Positions 61,505-64,000 of a stretch of 64,000 nt of DNA are shown piece after piece. The notes under the pieces are model-generated. The model saw only the letters and a program-made list of their open reading frames with translations. It was not told the DNA's origin and did not search any database. Source of the DNA: Paraburkholderia aromaticivorans (GTDB taxonomy: Bacteria > Pseudomonadota > Gammaproteobacteria > Burkholderiales > Burkholderiaceae). Where the stretch lies: contig NZ_CP051514.1 of the NCBI RefSeq assembly GCF_012689525.1, positions 1,550,001 through 1,614,000 on the forward strand, given 5' to 3'. The position numbers were made by a program, and so were the translations under genes. How positions within the stretch are numbered: position 1 is the stretch's first letter; every line of letters starts with the position of its first letter.

Positions 61505-62463
61505 TGCTTGGCAATAGCGTCCATCAGTTGAATAACGGCCGGGCCAGCCGCGATCGCGACGACTGCGGGAAGAATGAACAGCATCATCGGTACGACCATC
61601 TTCGGGGCGAGCTTGGCGGCCTTCTCTTCCAGCGACACAATGTGCGCGAGACGCTCCGTGCGCGACAGCGTACGCAGTGCCTGCGTGATTGGCGTGCCGT
61701 AACGCATGGATTGGGTCAGCGTGGCAATCAGCGCGCGGATCGACGGCAGGTTGATGCGCTCGGCCAACCCGTGCAGCGCACGCGTGCTGTCGCCGGAAAG
61801 TTTCAGTTCGTCGGCGGTTAAGGCAAATTCGCTTGCGAGCGGCGGACAGATCGTCGCGAGTTCGTCGGCTACGCGCCGGATGCTCACGCCGAGACTGTTG
61901 CCGGCGTTCGTGCAGATCACGAGCAGGTCGAGCGCGTCGGGCAGGCACCCCGCCATCGCCTTGCGACGTCGCGATGCACGAAACGCCATGATGTATTCGG
62001 GAATGATCATCCCGGTGATGAACACGAAGAGCATCATCGCGCCGCGAATGGCCGGATACGCGCCAATGACCGGAATGTGCGAGCCCAGCATGACCGTCAG
62101 CGCGGCACAGATCAGGCCGGTAGCGAATTTGACCGCGAGCATGATCGATACGGCGGCCCGGCTGCGATAGCCGCTCCGCAGCATTTCCTTCTGCAGCTTC
62201 AGGCGATATTTCGCATCGAAAAGCGGAAGGCGGTCGCCGATGATTGTCAGGCGACGCACGAGGCGCTGACGAAACGCGCTCCCCTCCTCGACTTCCTCTA
62301 CCGCCATGCTGTCGACTCGCTGGGTGAGCGCCGCCTGCCGGGCGCGCTCGGCGATCCGCCCACGCCGGCCGCCATGCTTTGTCGCCCACCAGATCGCGAG
62401 CGCGGCGAACAGCGCCAGCAGCATCAGCAGGTTGATCAATGTTTCGAAGTTGGCCTGGTTCAT
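61501..62463 (-). CDS. tadC: Tad inner-membrane platform protein TadC (GspF/type II secretion F domain)
   Basis: 320 residues: one N-terminal TM (ETLINLLMLLALFAALAIWW), a cytoplasmic part, and the T2SSF domain with TMs near residues 100-145 and the final helix (MVVPMMLFILPAVVAIAAGP). Pairs with TadB to connect the ATPase to the growing pilus. Confidence 0.92.
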   Translation of the reverse strand: MNQANFETLINLLMLLALFAALAIWWATKHGGRRGRIAERARQAALTQRVDSMAVEEVEEGSAFRQRLVRRLTIIGDRLPLFDAKYRLKLQKEMLRSGYRSRAAVSIMLAVKFATGLICAALTVMLGSHIPVIGAYPAIRGAMMLFVFITGMIIPEYIMAFRASRRRKAMAGCLPDALDLLVICTNAGNSLGVSIRRVADELATICPPLASEFALTADELKLSGDSTRALHGLAERINLPSIRALIATLTQSMRYGTPITQALRTLSRTERLAHIVSLEEKAAKLAPKMVVPMMLFILPAVVAIAAGPAVIQLMDAIAKQ

Positions 62464-63434
62464 CGCGACGTATCCAGTTTAGACATCTTGCCGATCACCA
62501 GCAGCCCGAACACCATGGAGGTCGCGCCGAACGACAGCAGTTTCTGTCCGGGATGTGTGTCGAACAGAATAAAGAGGTAATTTCGATTCAGAACGTACAT
62601 GGACAGCATGATGACCGCCGGAATGGAAGCCATGATCTTGGTCGTGATGCGGGCTTCGCCGGTCAGAGCTTTCGTTTTCTGACGGATCTCGCGCCGGGTC
62701 CGGACGATCGTGGCCAGACCCTCGAGCGTCTCACCGAGCTGACCGCCGGTTTCCCGCTGCAGCAGCAAACAGACGCAGAAGAACGAGAAGTCTGCGATTT
62801 CGATGCGCCTGACCGCGACCGCCAACACCTCTTCCAGATCGAGACCCACCTGGAGCGAATCGCTCATCAATTTGAACTCGTGCCGTATCGGCTCGGCACA
62901 TTCGCTCGACACAGTACCGATTACCTGCGTCACTGGGACGCCCGCGCGCACCGCGCGCACGATCAGGTCGATCACGTCCGGAAAGCCATCGAGAAAGCGC
63001 CGGCGAAAGCGCTGGACCAGAAAACCATACGAGCGGACTACCGCGAACGCAGGTAAGCCGAGAACGAGCAGCGGCTTGGCGAAGTCGGGCAGTGGCATGA
63101 GGCGCGTCATCAGCAGGGCGAGCAGTTCGCCAGCCACCGCTGCCGCGAACACGATGCGAATGCCATTTTTCCCGGCGACGGTGCGAAGGCGTGCCACCTT
63201 CGGACCATACCAGCGGCTGAACACGTTTTCTCTTTTACTGACCGTGAACAGGTCCGTGTCGTGTGCCCTGACGTCCCTGGTTCGGACGCTATGTGCAGCG
63301 AACGTATCCTCCATCCGCGCCTTGATCCTCGCGTGCGGCTGCTTTTTGCGCATGTCCTGCACAGTCAGCCACATCACGCCGAGCATGAGTACAAGGATGA
63401 AGGCGCACACAGTCAGGAGGTCGACCCTGTTCAT
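62460..63434 (-). CDS. tadB: Tad inner-membrane platform protein TadB (GspF domain)
   Basis: 324 residues: N-terminal TM ([20 protein letters not shown]), two TMs near residues 95-130, and the T2SSF domain ([40 protein letters not shown]) ending with TMs. Partner of TadC. Confidence 0.93.
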   Translation of the reverse strand: MNRVDLLTVCAFILVLMLGVMWLTVQDMRKKQPHARIKARMEDTFAAHSVRTRDVRAHDTDLFTVSKRENVFSRWYGPKVARLRTVAGKNGIRIVFAAAVAGELLALLMTRLMPLPDFAKPLLVLGLPAFAVVRSYGFLVQRFRRRFLDGFPDVIDLIVRAVRAGVPVTQVIGTVSSECAEPIRHEFKLMSDSLQVGLDLEEVLAVAVRRIEIADFSFFCVCLLLQRETGGQLGETLEGLATIVRTRREIRQKTKALTGEARITTKIMASIPAVIMLSMYVLNRNYLFILFDTHPGQKLLSFGATSMVFGLLVIGKMSKLDTSR

Positions 63435-64000
63435 GGCCTCATCGCCTCCAGCAACGCGTCCTCGAGCCCGTAATACGCCGCGCGCGCAGAGAACGCCGGC
63501 CGCACCAGCGCCGACTCGTAAGCGCCCTTGACCTCCTCGCTATAGGCAGTCGCATCGTAGCGAAACGTGAACAGATCCTGGGTAATGATGACGTCGCCTT
63601 CCATGCCGACGAGTTCGGTGATCCGCGTCACTCGGCGCATGCCGTCACGCATCCGCTCTATCTGCACGATCAGGTGCACCGCGCTCGCGATCTGCCGGCG
63701 AATGGACAGAAGCGGCAGATTCCCGTTCGCCATCATCACCATGCTCTCGAGCCGCGTAATGCCGTCACGAGGGGTGTTCGCGTGGATCGTGGTCATCGAG
63801 CCATCGTGGCCCGTGTTCATCGCCTGCAAAACGTCGAAGGCTTCCGGGCCGCGCGTTTCGCCGAGGATAATCCGGTCGGGGCGCATCCGCAGCGCATTAC
63901 GCACGAGATCGCGCTGCGCAACGCCGCCGAGCCCTTCGGCATTCTCGGGCCGCGTCTCGAGGCTCACGACGTGCGGCTGCACGAGCTGAAGTTCGGCCGC
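63431..64000 (-). CDS. cpaF: Tad secretion ATPase CpaF/TadA (C-terminal part, runs off the right edge)
   Basis: About 189 residues are visible: [20 protein letters not shown] then the Walker-B/Asp-box region [20 protein letters not shown] and the His-box [20 protein letters not shown]. This is the VirB11-like hexameric ATPase that powers Flp pilus assembly. The N-terminal part and Walker A lie outside the window. Confidence 0.95.
   Translation of the reverse strand, partial: AAELQLVQPHVVSLETRPENAEGLGGVAQRDLVRNALRMRPDRIILGETRGPEAFDVLQAMNTGHDGSMTTIHANTPRDGITRLESMVMMANGNLPLLSIRRQIASAVHLIVQIERMRDGMRRVTRITELVGMEGDVIITQDLFTFRYDATAYSEEVKGAYESALVRPAFSARAAYYGLEDALLEAMRP

Noticed and set aside
60593..62389. 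One 598-codon frame that would fuse tadC sequence with tadD
   Set aside because: The first half is an off-frame reading of tadC; tadD has its own ATG, signal peptide and lipobox at 61504.
1..64000. CRISPR arrays, rRNA or tRNA genes
   Set aside because: No regular direct-repeat arrays, rRNA core sequences or cloverleaf patterns were seen while reading; a dedicated scan would be needed to exclude a tRNA completely.

Overview
The window looks like a GC-rich Burkholderiaceae replicon (Paraburkholderia, Caballeronia or Burkholderia; a secondary chromosome or megaplasmid is likely). Pointers are the Burkholderia-type porin, the catabolic repertoire (homogentisate pathway, beta-keto acid cleavage enzyme, glutarate hydroxylase, class I PHA synthase), H-NS-like and BON proteins, the Tad locus, and heavy wear by IS630, IS6, IS110, IS3 and IS5 elements. 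The genus is inferred, not proven. I saw no rRNA, tRNA or CRISPR array.

Layout. 1-2.6 kb: a LysR regulator divergent from glaH-lhgO (glutarate to L-2-hydroxyglutarate to 2-oxoglutarate). 2.8-5.7 kb: an IS630 element abutting a broken phaC. 5.8-17.1 kb: a catabolic island with a class III CoA-transferase, MFS transporter, GntR/FadR regulator, TauD/TfdA dioxygenase, two small helical proteins, BON protein, porin, BKACE and quinone oxidoreductase. Five near-identical palindromic sites (consensus TTTTTGTCGACATTAAT) lie upstream of the MFS, gntR, tauD and porin genes and in the gap before BKACE, suggesting one regulon under the local GntR protein. 17-20 kb: gene and IS scraps. 20-25.4 kb: a tripartite efflux operon (NodT, HlyD, DUF2955) with an AI-2E exporter and a small K+ channel. 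25.5-32.4 kb: an IS graveyard with two intact IS110 elements, both with structured leaders, plus a SYLF protein and a lipoprotein.

32.5-36.5 kb holds the most unusual locus: a 953-residue protein with two successive membrane sensor modules (TM, periplasmic domain, TM, HAMP-like) fused to a full MFS permease, followed by a lone ABC-type substrate-binding protein, with no ATPase, permease, kinase or cyclase nearby. 37.3-47 kb is a complete route from 3-hydroxyphenylacetate through homogentisate to fumarate and acetoacetate (mhaA-mhaB-hmgA-fahA-maiA), with two tandem IclR regulators, an MBL-fold hydrolase and an MFS permease. An 11-bp motif is shared by the mhaA promoter and the IclR/MBL divergent promoter.

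47-54.2 kb is a second wrecked segment: IS5 remnants, a 5'-truncated group II intron, a 167-bp MITE-like repeat, a destroyed FitAB toxin-antitoxin pair joined to an IS6 fragment, a lipoprotein, and a small operon of an H-NS-like protein, an HTH protein and a zinc-ribbon protein. 54.2-57.5 kb carries two PAP2-type membrane phosphatase paralogues flanking an isoprenylcysteine methyltransferase-like protein. 57.6-64 kb is a Tad pilus operon (cpaF, tadB, tadC, tadD, tadE, tadF, tadG), every junction a 4-nt ATGA overlap, running off the right edge.
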